The notes under the pieces were generated by a model. It did no database searches. It was not told the DNA's origin and saw only the letters and a program-made list of their open reading frames with translations. From Proteobacteria bacterium UBA981 (lineage in GTDB: Bacteria; Pseudomonadota; Gammaproteobacteria; Ga0077536): 64,000 bases of DNA. Below are positions 52,809 to 61,151 of the stretch, one piece after another (the first letter of the stretch is position 1; every line of letters begins with the position of its first letter). The translations under genes were made by a program, and so were the position numbers. Location: NCBI GenBank assembly GCA_002292285.1, contig DBBP01000006.1, positions 62,001-126,000 on the forward strand, written 5' to 3'.

Positions 52809-53891
52809 CTAGCGCGCAAGGCGGGAGCCGGCGATGTCAGCAACGCTGGCGATAGGGGTCGTCACGGCTTGCCTGGGCAACCCGTGGGATGCGAGCGCGA
52901 ACAAGCGCGCAAGCGCCCAGTCGGAGCGAACGGTCATATTGGTGGCGATGATCGTCGCCTTGACGGTTCGTCGGGAGATTTTTACGTCGTTCCCGTCCGC
53001 GAAATTCCTATGCTGATCAATTTTTCTCAAGGTCATCACGGCCATGCCGAGCGCCCATAAACAAAAGCGCCGGATCCCGGCTTCGCGCGCTGGCAGAATG
53101 AGGGTGTAGCGCATCGCATTAGCCAGGTGCCCATGTGCTGTTGCGATGAGTTGTCCCAAAGCGTCGTGGAAGGCCGCTCCGCCTGCACCTGCTTGCACCT
53201 GGCTCAAGGTCACGCCGTGAGCGGCAAAAATGTCGCGCGGAAGCCAGCACGCGCCGCGCGATCGGTCGTCCCAGATATCTTTTAAAATATTCGTCATTTG
53301 CAGGCCCTGCCCGAACGACACGGCGAGGTGCATCATTTCGGTTTCGCGCCCGGCCAGTTCAGAGCAATGATCGCAAAACAGTGTTGTGAGCATTTCACCG
53401 ACGACACCTGCAACGTAGTAGCAATAGCGGTCCATTGCAGCCTGGTTTTCTACACCGTCGAGTGTTTCCTGACCCTGATAAAACACCATGCCTTCGGCCA
53501 TGATGCTTACGCAGCGTGCCATTGCCGCACGCTGCGCCGTATTGAAACTGTGCGTTATACGTATGACTGCTGCGGTCTGCGTGATGAGTTCGCGCTCGGC
53601 TTCAGTCGCGTGGGCCGCAAGCCGGGTCGGCAATTCGCTGGCAAAGGCGTCCGGCGCGGCTGCCCCTTCCACAATGGCGATGAATAGTTCGGCAAAATGG
53701 CGCTTGTCTTCGAAAGGCAGTTCAGCGTCGTCTTCGATTGTGTCCGCAATACGACATAGCAGGTAGGCATTGGCGACAGCCCGATACAGCGCCGGCGGTA
53801 ACTGCGGAATCGTCAACGCAAACGTTCTTGATACGCCCTGCAAGATGCGATGTTGAAATTGTTCGTCTGCCTGGGTCGGAGCGGCGCCCAT
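52809..53891 (-). CDS. Squalene synthase (squalene/phytoene synthase family)
   Basis: A 360-residue trans-isoprenyl head-to-head synthase. The first aspartate-rich motif is DTIEDD (D50-D55) and the second is DIWDD (about 215), with the YCYYVAGVVGEMLT segment between (about 160). The SRTFALTIPQLP start and YLLCRIADTIEDD resemble one-protein squalene synthases (farnesyl-diphosphate farnesyltransferase) more than the split HpnC/HpnD. No hpnC, hpnD or hpnE occurs here, which fits a one-enzyme route from FPP to squalene for hopanoids. The ATG at 53891 is supported by AGGAA and by a TATAAT just upstream. Confidence 0.88.
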   Translation of the reverse strand: MGAAPTQADEQFQHRILQGVSRTFALTIPQLPPALYRAVANAYLLCRIADTIEDDAELPFEDKRHFAELFIAIVEGAAAPDAFASELPTRLAAHATEAERELITQTAAVIRITHSFNTAQRAAMARCVSIMAEGMVFYQGQETLDGVENQAAMDRYCYYVAGVVGEMLTTLFCDHCSELAGRETEMMHLAVSFGQGLQMTNILKDIWDDRSRGACWLPRDIFAAHGVTLSQVQAGAGGAAFHDALGQLIATAHGHLANAMRYTLILPAREAGIRRFCLWALGMAVMTLRKIDQHRNFADGNDVKISRRTVKATIIATNMTVRSDWALARLFALASHGLPRQAVTTPIASVADIAGSRLAR

Positions 53892-53911
53892 GGTGGTTTC
53901 CTGCACGCGTG

Positions 53912-53917
53912 ATTATA
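53912..53917 (-). promoter_or_regulatory. Likely -10 element of the squalene synthase - hpnGNA operon
   Basis: A consensus TATAAT on the minus strand (53917-53912), about 21 bp before the ATG at 53891. The -35 region is weak. It supports transcription of the squalene synthase - hpnG - hpnN - phosphotransferase - hpnA block from here. Confidence 0.4.
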
Positions 53918-54011
53918 TTGCGTGAAGGATTTTACACTGCTGGGCCAGGCATAGCAGCGACTGGCGAAGGCGGCGTGTGACGTCTGAGTGCCAAAGTGGC
54001 GAAGAGGGTAT

Positions 54012-55457
54012 ATGACGATGTCCGACTTTGACGACGACAGCCTGCGCCTGCCGATCAAAATAGACACCACGACGAATGGGGAATTCGCACCCTCACCTCT
54101 GCCGAAAATCAATCAACTTGGGAATCGTCACGCCATCGATGAGATCACAGCGCATGCGGCGCGTTGCGGCCAATCTCGCCGTCGATTTCTAACTTCCAGT
54201 GCAGCAGCCGTCACTGCCCTGTCCGCGTTCAATGAGGTAAATGCAGCTGCCGGGCGGCGCGGAGGCTATTTCGATGTCACCCCGGGTGGAACCTATGACG
54301 AGACCGAAGCAACCCAAATTGTCGGCGGGAACGAGTTTATTTTCGATGTTCAGGGGCATTACGTGGTGCCGCCAAGCACCGCTCGGCAGCTAAAGCCGCG
54401 GTGTCGCGAACTGGATACGGTGCTGGGGCGAGACTACATGCGTTGCCTTGGCGCGGATGATTTCATCAAAGACATTTTTCTGGATAGTGATACGGACATG
54501 ATGGTGCTGTCGTTTGTCCCATCGCGACGCGACGCCGAACCGCTGACCGTTGCCGAAGCGGCCGCGACGCGCGAGATCGTTGCGCGGATGGACGGCACTC
54601 AGCGGTTGTTGATTCATGGACGCGTCAATCCGAATCAGGCCGGAGATGTGGAGGCGATGGACGAACTCGCTCAGCGTTGGGGGATCGCTGCATGGAAGTG
54701 CTATACGCAATGGGGGCCGGACGGGCGCGGATTTTTCTTAAGTGACGAAGATACCGGCATCGCAATGATCGAGAAGGCCCGGCAACTTGGTGTGCGAACG
54801 ATTTGCGTTCATAAAGGGATTCCGTTTGGGCGGCGTTCGTACGAGCATTCGCTGTGTACGGATATCGGGGTCGTTGCCGCGCGCTTCCCAGACGTCAATT
54901 TTCTGGTCTATCACTCCGGCTACATCCCAGGACAGCCAGAGGGACCTTATCAACCCGATCGGGGTGAGGGCGTGGATGAGCTCATCGCCTCGGTACAGCG
55001 CAACGGCCTCGGTGCGGGGAGCAATGTTTACGCCGAGCTCGGTACAACCTGGCGGATGTTGATGCGTGATCCAGAGGAGGCAGCCCACTGCATCGGTAAA
55101 TTGGTTAAGCATCTCGGCCCGAACAATGTTCTATACGGTTCAGACTGCGTTTGGTATGGCTCGCCGCAAGACCAGATTCAGGCATTTCGAGCCTTTCAGA
55201 TTTCCAGGGAATTTCAGGAGCGCTTTGGTTATCCAGCAATTAGCCCAGACCTGCGCGCGCGCATTTTCGGGCTCAATGGCGCGCGCGTCTACGGCATCAA
55301 CGCGGGGCAACTCTCCGAGCAATTCGCACACGATCGAGTCACTGATGGTCGCGAACAATATCGAGATGATCCACGGCCACATTTCGACACGATCGGCCCG
55401 AAAACACGTCGCGAATTTCTGCGCCTGCGACGCTTACAAGGATCCGACGCAGTTTGA
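54012..55457 (+). CDS. Amidohydrolase-2 family metal-dependent hydrolase with Tat motif
   Basis: A 481-residue TIM-barrel hydrolase of the amidohydrolase 2 (ACMSD-like) family. Visible parts are the metal-binding type motif DVQGHYVVP (about residue 110), HKGIPFG (about 263), FLVYHSGYIPG (about 297) and a YGSDCVWYG motif near 378, whose aspartate usually binds metal. Around residues 55-75 is SRRRFLTSSAAAVTALSAF, a twin-arginine (Tat) signal, but it lies unusually far from the N-terminus. The ATG at 54012 has AGAGGG upstream; substrate unknown. Confidence 0.8.
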   Translation: MTMSDFDDDSLRLPIKIDTTTNGEFAPSPLPKINQLGNRHAIDEITAHAARCGQSRRRFLTSSAAAVTALSAFNEVNAAAGRRGGYFDVTPGGTYDETEATQIVGGNEFIFDVQGHYVVPPSTARQLKPRCRELDTVLGRDYMRCLGADDFIKDIFLDSDTDMMVLSFVPSRRDAEPLTVAEAAATREIVARMDGTQRLLIHGRVNPNQAGDVEAMDELAQRWGIAAWKCYTQWGPDGRGFFLSDEDTGIAMIEKARQLGVRTICVHKGIPFGRRSYEHSLCTDIGVVAARFPDVNFLVYHSGYIPGQPEGPYQPDRGEGVDELIASVQRNGLGAGSNVYAELGTTWRMLMRDPEEAAHCIGKLVKHLGPNNVLYGSDCVWYGSPQDQIQAFRAFQISREFQERFGYPAISPDLRARIFGLNGARVYGINAGQLSEQFAHDRVTDGREQYRDDPRPHFDTIGPKTRREFLRLRRLQGSDAV

Positions 55458-55461
55458 GGCG

Positions 55462-56022
55462 TCAGCCAGTTAGCGCGACCCCGGCCAGGTACGGGTGAGC
55501 AAACAGGACAATCAACGTATAAATAGCCAGTCCCGCGATGACCGCCAGGCCGTCGAAAAGCGCACGGGGATGTGCGACAACAGCGCTGCGATTCGTACGT
55601 TTCACGGCGATTAGATCGACGACTGCCCAGACCAGAAACGACCCGAACAACATTACAGAAGCGATATCTCCGTTCGCCAGTAAATGCGCAAAGGCCCATG
55701 TTTTCAAAGCGATCAGCATGGGGTTTTTCACCTTCGCCTTGATAAACCCAGGCATATAGGCCGCCGCGATCAGTACAAACACCGGCAGCATCAGCAGCAT
55801 AGTCAGCTGACGCATCCAGGCCGCCGGTACCCACAAGTCAACCCGCGCGGCATCGCCGTAGCCTTTTACGATAAGCACGAAGCCTGCAATCGAAACCAGC
55901 GAATAAACGCCTCGATAGGCGAGCACACCCAGCTTATCGACGGCCCGCTGGCGTGCGCCGCGAAACATTGTGAACACGTGGGCCGTAAAGAAAATCATCA
56001 GGCCGGATACAAGCATCGTCAC
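55462..56022 (-). CDS. NnrU family membrane protein
   Basis: A 186-residue membrane protein with five or six helices, matching the NnrU family (linked in some bacteria to denitrification gene sets, and related to isoprenoid-biosynthesis proteins such as Z-ISO). Recognisable parts: FFTAHVFTMF near the start, VYSLVSIAGFVLIVKGYG and NPMLIALKTWAFAHLLANGDIASVMLFGSFL, with histidines that may bind haem. Function here unknown. It converges on the amidohydrolase gene, with only four bases between stops. No nitrogen-oxide genes are nearby. Confidence 0.8.
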   Translation of the reverse strand: MTMLVSGLMIFFTAHVFTMFRGARQRAVDKLGVLAYRGVYSLVSIAGFVLIVKGYGDAARVDLWVPAAWMRQLTMLLMLPVFVLIAAAYMPGFIKAKVKNPMLIALKTWAFAHLLANGDIASVMLFGSFLVWAVVDLIAVKRTNRSAVVAHPRALFDGLAVIAGLAIYTLIVLFAHPYLAGVALTG

Positions 56023-56229
56023 AATAAGTCCCTCCTCTCAGAGCCCGGGATAATCCGAACTGCGCCTCGTTCTACGCCCTTTTTCTCTGCGCGTAAATTC
56101 GACCAGTGATTCACGGCGCAGGTTCGACCCCGGGCTGCTACGTTTAATTGACGGGGTGCGAGCGTTGATTGGAGATATCTGATTCGCCAGCCGCGCTCAC
56201 GGACACTGAAATATTCAGGGAGAACGACG

Positions 56230-57420
56230 ATGGCGACCATTCTCCGAAATCACGTCCAGTCGATCCACGAGAAAGCCCTTGAAATGGCGGGTTTTGATCC
56301 GGCTCGCCTGGCGCGCGTTCGGGAGGCGACATTGAACGGTATCGACAACGACCGATGCCACGGCGTTTCGATGATCGTGGCCAGTCACGGGAAATTGTTT
56401 TGACCCTCGTCGAAGGTTATGCGCACCAACCGTGCGCCCAGCGGTGAATACACAGTCGTCACGATGTTGGCGGCGGAGCAGTCTACCAGTGTGCTCGCTT
56501 TGTCTTTAGTCGAGCTCGACCTACTGAAATTGCACGCGCCGGTGGCAGAGACCATCCCAGAGTTTGGGGTGCTCGGAAAAGAAAAGGACAACTTGTTTCA
56601 CCTGCTGACTCATACCAATGGCGTGATGCCGGCCATACCGCCGGTCGCTTCGGATGGGCTGATGGATATCGAGAAACTGCTCGAATTCGCATGCACCCGG
56701 CCGCTCGAATCGCAACCCGGCGAGCGCGCGAACTACTCCATACTCGTCGGCCGGGCGATCATTGCGTCGATGTGTTTGAGCGTCGACGGTCGCGGTCAGT
56801 GCTACGCACAGATGCTCGCCGAAGATGTCTTCGCACCACTCTGAATGGACAATACCAGTCTCGGTCCGCGTGACGATTTGGTCGCGCAGCTATGTCCTGT
56901 GAACGTAGCGTACAAAGTCATTCCTGCTCTGTTGCGATCCGAGGCGACCGAAGGGTGGTGCCTTGTTCGTCTCGCTTGGATGCGAGATTCCGGGTGGCGG
57001 ATGCATCACAACCATTCATGATTTGGACCTCTCTGCAGGAATGTTAAGGCGCGGTGGCTAACTTGATGGCGCTCGCTTGTTGAGCCTGGCAACGCTTGAT
57101 TTTTGCTCCCGTAATCACACGGGCGATATGCGCAATATTTTGTTCGACATGTGGAGAGGGACGCGCGACTGGCTCAGCTATCCAGCCAGTCTGGGTGTCG
57201 TTTTTTCATGCGCGGGGAACGTAATATTCCCGGCTTATTCAGCCCCATGAATTCGCCGCGTACCTTTGGCGGCTTTGGCGCGGGTTCCACCGAATTTACT
57301 GTCGACCCTTAATGCGATCTAACGCTTGCGTTCCTATCGACTGGATTGACGGAAGACAGCTATCATTTCGGGCCTATCGGCGTCCTAGCGAGTTTGATTC
57401 TGGCAGCGAAGACTGACTAG
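56230..57420 (+). pseudogene. Decayed serine hydrolase of the class C beta-lactamase / EstB family
   Basis: A decayed homologue of EstB-like serine hydrolases. A start with GGGAG upstream (ATG 56230) opens a reading frame broken by TGA at 56401 and 56842 and by later stops and frameshifts. Family fragments stay in order: VSMIVASHGKLF, then APVAETIPEFG with LFHLLTHTNGVMP (frame open 56404-56841), PGERANYSILVGRAII, DNTSLGPRDDL after the second stop, LDGARLLSLATLD, RNHTGDMRNILFDM and SPRTFGGFGAGST...VDP near 57250-57310. The expected SxxK catalytic motif is lost (AEQSTSV in its place). It is a true pseudogene rather than an assembly error, since changes are scattered. Confidence 0.8.
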
Positions 57421-57844
57421 TGCCTTTGCAAGCATATCGCCAAGGACAGGGCCGGCGTCTAGTGATTACGCTATTGAACGCCGGACGAGTCTGACGTGCG
57501 TCGTCGCTGCCGAGATTCTATCGGACAGCTCGCCCGAGCCCTCATTACCGTGATGTGGGTCAGCACGCCACAGCGGGTTGGTCGACGCTTCCTGCTCAGT
57601 TCATCGTACCGAGCTTCGGCCACCCAACAGGGTGCTTAAGGCGCGTTCAAATCCGCAGTTCACCAACCACTACAATATTGATACTATGAATTGAATATGA
57701 CTAATCAAATACTCTGTCGGGACCATATTTGTCCGGTCGCCCGCGCGGTTGTCGGAGCTGACTTTGTCGGGTGCACGCTTTCCAAGCGGGGTCCCGAGCG
57801 TAGCCAGGTTGATAATGCAAGGCATTCCCTAACAATCGAATCTT
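57421..57844. other. Non-coding stretch with remnants before the HxlR gene
   Basis: No intact gene of usual length. The left part (57421-57660) has no similarity I recognise. From about 57660 the base composition becomes A/T-richer and holds a predicted promoter and a small open frame that resembles the 5' end of the regulator gene that follows. Confidence 0.4.
57659..57687 (+). promoter_or_regulatory. Predicted promoter upstream of the HxlR gene
   Basis: -35 TTCACC (57659-57664), 17 bp, -10 TACTAT (57682-57687), in an A/T-rich patch that also has an imperfect inverted repeat (ATATTGAT...ATTGAATAT type, about 57675-57700), possibly an operator. Prediction only. Confidence 0.35.
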
Positions 57845-57852
57845 ATGACTAA
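57697..57852 (+). pseudogene. Small frame resembling a partial copy of the HxlR gene 5' end
   Basis: A 51-codon frame starts ATGACTAAT, like the regulator gene 148 bp downstream, and both then contain TGTCCGGTCGC; the peptides share MTN and CPVA plus a following VVG/IVG. The rest of the frame is not HxlR-like. It overlaps the regulator's start by eight bases. It may be a partial duplication that decayed, or a small leader peptide. Confidence 0.35.
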
Positions 57853-58189
57853 TGCTCGATCAGAATGTCCGGTCGCGAATGTCCTCGACATCGTCGGCGA
57901 CCGTTGGACGTTGTTAATTATCCGTGACATCGCTGTGTTTAAGAAAACAAGCTTTAGTGAAATGGCGGCTTCAGCGGAGGGTATTCCGCCGAGTACGCTA
58001 ACCGCGCGCCTGCAGATGCTTGTGCACGAAGCGTTCATTACGAAGTCCGAGCTGGTTGGGGTGCCCGGTCGGCAGTATCGCTATGAGTTGTCCAGAAAGG
58101 GGCAGAGCCTGTTACCGATCCTGGAAGCGATGATGCATTGGGACGATCGCTCAGGAACGGAACCCGGAAATTTACGGGTTAAACCTTAG
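57845..58189 (+). CDS. HxlR-family winged-helix transcription regulator
   Basis: A 114-residue MarR/HxlR-type regulator. The family's start CPVANVLDIVGDRWTLLIIRDI is intact, including the conserved N-terminal cysteine (C8), followed by FKKTSFSEMA, the recognition-helix region IPPSTLTARLQMLVHEAFI and a wing GVPGRQYRYELSRKG. HxlR proteins often sense electrophiles or formaldehyde through that cysteine and control nearby oxidoreductases. The likely targets are the GST / SDR / LLM genes just downstream, read in the same direction. Confidence 0.92.
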   Translation: MTNARSECPVANVLDIVGDRWTLLIIRDIAVFKKTSFSEMAASAEGIPPSTLTARLQMLVHEAFITKSELVGVPGRQYRYELSRKGQSLLPILEAMMHWDDRSGTEPGNLRVKP

Positions 58190-58421
58190 ATCAATTCGAC
58201 ATCACGCCAGTATTCGAGCCGGATGCCTGGTGCGGCGCCGGGAAAAGGAACATCAGCAGTGAGTACTGCAATCTCCTATCAAGTGAACGGTTGCCCGAGG
58301 GGGAATAAAACGATTGCCGCCAGACTCTGGTTAGCATTGACCAGAACGGTAGCTGAGTTTTTTTAAATGACCCCTTGTATTTGGGGATTTCCAGCAACTC
58401 AAGATCACCAGGAGAGAATGA

Positions 58422-59171
58422 ATGAAAACTGTTTCTGTCGCTGAGGCGATTAAGGCTGACGGCTTGCGTATCGTCATCGTGCAGGCCATGCCAAGCCCGT
58501 GGGGCGTCGCTGCCAAGGCCATGATCGAACACAAATCTTTGGACTACGTTTGTGCCTACCAGATCCCGATGAGCGACAACCCCGAGTTACTCGCCTGGGC
58601 TGGTACCAACAGCGCACCGGTCGTGGCATGGAACGATGAGCCGCCGATTAATCGTTGGGAAGACATTTTGTTGTTGTTGGAGCGACTCGTCCCTGATCCG
58701 CGTTTGGTACCCGAGAATATGGCTGAGCGCATTGAAGTGTTCGGCATTTGCCGTGAGATTTGCGGCGAAGTCGGTTTCGGCTGGAATCGCCGTATCGATC
58801 TGGCTCGGCCTCCGGCCGGTGAGGAACCGGGGCCGTTCGCGCAAAAATATAATTATCGACACACTGAAGCTGCTGTCGCCAACGAGCGCGTGGTAGCGCT
58901 GATGGCAGAACTGGCAGCGCGTCTGAAGAAGCAAAAAGAAAACGGCAGCGACTATCTGGTCGGGAAAACCGTGACGGCGGCTGATTTCTACTGGGCCGCA
59001 TTTAGCAATTTAGTGTCCCTGCAGCCCGCAGAAGAAATGCCGGTAAATCCGGATGCGCGACCGATGTTTCAAAATACACCGGCCGAAATCACCGCTGCGA
59101 TTGAACCGGTCTTGATGACCCACCGCGACTACATCATGCGCACCCACTACAAGCTTCCGGTCGAGCTATAA
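58422..59171 (+). CDS. Glutathione S-transferase-like protein
   Basis: A 249-residue protein with a thioredoxin-fold N-terminal part (about residues 12-90) and an all-helical C-terminal part, as in GSTs. The N-terminal strand-loop reads VIVQAMPSPWGVAAKAMIEHK; the catalytic residue position has S-P-W rather than a C-P-x-C site. N-S-A-P-V-V (about 67-72) is the conserved cis-proline stretch. The C-terminal region has the GKTVTAADFYWAAF motif of GST C-domains. ATG follows GGAGAG. It begins a group with SDR and LLM genes. Confidence 0.8.
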   Translation: MKTVSVAEAIKADGLRIVIVQAMPSPWGVAAKAMIEHKSLDYVCAYQIPMSDNPELLAWAGTNSAPVVAWNDEPPINRWEDILLLLERLVPDPRLVPENMAERIEVFGICREICGEVGFGWNRRIDLARPPAGEEPGPFAQKYNYRHTEAAVANERVVALMAELAARLKKQKENGSDYLVGKTVTAADFYWAAFSNLVSLQPAEEMPVNPDARPMFQNTPAEITAAIEPVLMTHRDYIMRTHYKLPVEL

Positions 59172-59371
59172 GCGGCCCACACGCGTTTTAAAGCCGACGG
59201 TTGGCATCGAAATTGGCACTTGCGGCGGTTAGGATGCTGTAACGTGATTTCGATGCTGACCGTGCGCTGTTTGATGCGAGCATCATCGTGTCTCGGGAAC
59301 AGTACGGTTCCGCCGGGTTGGCGAGTGCCGCAGGAAACGTTGTTCAATGAAATTTGCGCAGAGGTAGCGTC

Positions 59372-60136
59372 ATGAAACCAGTATGTTTGATTATCGGAGC
59401 GGGGGCGGGGATCGGTGGCAATGTCGCGAAACGTTTCGCGCGCGAAGGCCATCACGTTGTGCTATGTCGACGAAGTGACGCCAGCGGTCTCGACAGAATG
59501 GTAAAGGAAATCGAAAGCGAGGGCGGTTCGGCATCCGGTTACATTCTGAATACCGTCGAACCCGACAGCATCGAAGAATTGGTCGCTAAGACCGAGGCCG
59601 ATGTCGGACCGATCAACGTCGCCGTTTATAACCTGGGCGCGCAAATCGGCAATAAATCGCTGGGCGACACAAACTATAAAGCGTTCGAGATGGGCTGGCG
59701 CCTCGGCACATTTGGCTTGTACCGACTCGCATCGTCAGTTTTCCCCGCGATGGTTTCGCGCGGTAAAGGCACGCTGTTGGTTACCTCGGCCACGGCGGCA
59801 GTGCGGGGCAACGCGGGGCAGCACTCACATGCGGCGGCCATGGGCGGCCGGCGGCTGTTGTGTCAGTCGCTGAACGCCGAGTTTTCATCGCAGGGAGTTC
59901 ATGTTGCCCACGTAATTATCGATGGCGCAGTCGATGCCCCCGACACGCTCGGAAAAATGCTTGGTCCGGAAAAATTTCAAGCGCTCAGGGAACGCCAGGG
60001 CCTGGAACATGACGGTCTGATCCTGCCCAGCGAAGTGGCGAACGCTTATTACTATCTGGCCAGTCAGCACCGTTCGGCATGGACCTTCGAGTTAGATTTA
60101 CGTGCCCACTCCGACCGCCCTTGGTGGAACCATTAG
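59372..60136 (+). CDS. Short-chain dehydrogenase/reductase, atypical active site
   Basis: A 254-residue SDR with the dinucleotide-binding GAGAGIGGNVA (about residues 8-18), LCRRS, and the NNAG-equivalent VYNLGAQIG (about 86-94). The catalytic serine region is TSATAAVRGNAGQHSHAAAMGGRRLL: where most SDRs have YxxxK, this protein has no tyrosine, so either it does not use the usual mechanism or is a binding/regulatory member. The ATG at 59372 has GAGGTAG upstream. The neighbours suggest that it works on the same substrate as the LLM oxidoreductase. Confidence 0.82.
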   Translation: MKPVCLIIGAGAGIGGNVAKRFAREGHHVVLCRRSDASGLDRMVKEIESEGGSASGYILNTVEPDSIEELVAKTEADVGPINVAVYNLGAQIGNKSLGDTNYKAFEMGWRLGTFGLYRLASSVFPAMVSRGKGTLLVTSATAAVRGNAGQHSHAAAMGGRRLLCQSLNAEFSSQGVHVAHVIIDGAVDAPDTLGKMLGPEKFQALRERQGLEHDGLILPSEVANAYYYLASQHRSAWTFELDLRAHSDRPWWNH

Positions 60137-60189
60137 TCTCGATTGGATAATCGAATTCGCGATAACTGAACAATCACCAGGAAAACTTT

Positions 60190-61071
60190 ATGCCGACACC
60201 GATAAATCGCCACGGCGTTATTTCTGTCCTTGATGGCCTGCCGGCCGCCGAGCTCATTGCGTGTGTGCAAGGCATGGAGGCGCTCGGCTACAGCAGCTAC
60301 TGGGTCCCGGAGTTGTTTGGTCGCGAACCGGTCGCGACAGCTGCTTATTTGCTGGCTAATACGACTGAGATTAGCGTAGCGACTGGCATTGCGAATATTT
60401 ACGTACGCGATCCGCACGCCATGGTGCAGGCCCGCCACACCTTGAACGAACTTTCGGGTGGGCGCTTCATTCTTGGAATGGGTGTGTCGAACGTTGGATT
60501 GAACGCGACTCGTGGACACACCTGGCAGCCGCCGGTGCGCAAGCTATCGAAATACCTCGACGATATGGCGGCTATCGAACCAGAAGGCGCGGCGCCCAGC
60601 GCGCCGGCGCCGATGCACATCGCTGCTCACGGGCCGAAACTTCAAGCGCTAGCCAGCTCGCGTAGTAACGGCCCCGTGACTTATCTCATGTCGCCCGCAC
60701 ACACACGTTTGTCCCGCGAACGTATCGGCAGCGACTCGAGTCTCGACGTGGTCTGCATGATGTTGGCGGAGCAAGACGCAACGCGAGCAAGAACGGTGGC
60801 GAGGAATACGCTGGCCTATTACCTCACGCTTGACTACTACCAAAGAGAGTGGCGCGAACTCGGTTTCAGCGATGCTGATTTCGTCGACGGCGGCAGTGAC
60901 GCATTGGTTGATATGTTGGTCGGTTGGGGCGACGCAGACGCGCTGCAAGCCCATGTGGCCAAACATATCGATGCGGGCGCCAGCCGCGTACTGGTGATGC
61001 CGTTGGATTTGGGCGCGGGTGGCATTGCTGCGTCGACGACATTGCAGGTGTTAGCGCCGAAGCCAAGTTAA
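60190..61071 (+). CDS. LLM-class (luciferase-like) oxidoreductase
   Basis: A 293-residue TIM-barrel protein of the luciferase-like monooxygenase / F420-dependent oxidoreductase family. Diagnostic segments are QGMEALGYSSYWVPEL (about residues 26-41), TEISVATGIANIYVRDPHAMVQARHTLNELSGGRFILGMGVSN (about 57-100) and HIAAHGPK (about 143). Cofactor FMN or F420 cannot be decided from the sequence. It follows the SDR gene by 53 bp. ATG has AGGAAA upstream. Confidence 0.88.
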   Translation: MPTPINRHGVISVLDGLPAAELIACVQGMEALGYSSYWVPELFGREPVATAAYLLANTTEISVATGIANIYVRDPHAMVQARHTLNELSGGRFILGMGVSNVGLNATRGHTWQPPVRKLSKYLDDMAAIEPEGAAPSAPAPMHIAAHGPKLQALASSRSNGPVTYLMSPAHTRLSRERIGSDSSLDVVCMMLAEQDATRARTVARNTLAYYLTLDYYQREWRELGFSDADFVDGGSDALVDMLVGWGDADALQAHVAKHIDAGASRVLVMPLDLGAGGIAASTTLQVLAPKPS

Positions 61072-61151
61072 GGGCGCGCTTTTAGCTCGACAGGCCCGTT
61101 CGTCGGGTGATTCGGCGCACGGTCGGCGACTAACGGTGCTCACTCGATTGG

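Noticed and set aside
56401..56844. In-frame TGA codons as possible selenocysteine or recoded sites
   Set aside because: The same gene also has TAA stops and a frameshift downstream, and other genes in the window use TGA as a normal stop; decay explains it better.
57640..57665. GTTCAAATC sequence like the T-loop of a tRNA
   Set aside because: The flanking bases cannot form the five-pair T stem and no acceptor or anticodon arms fit around it.
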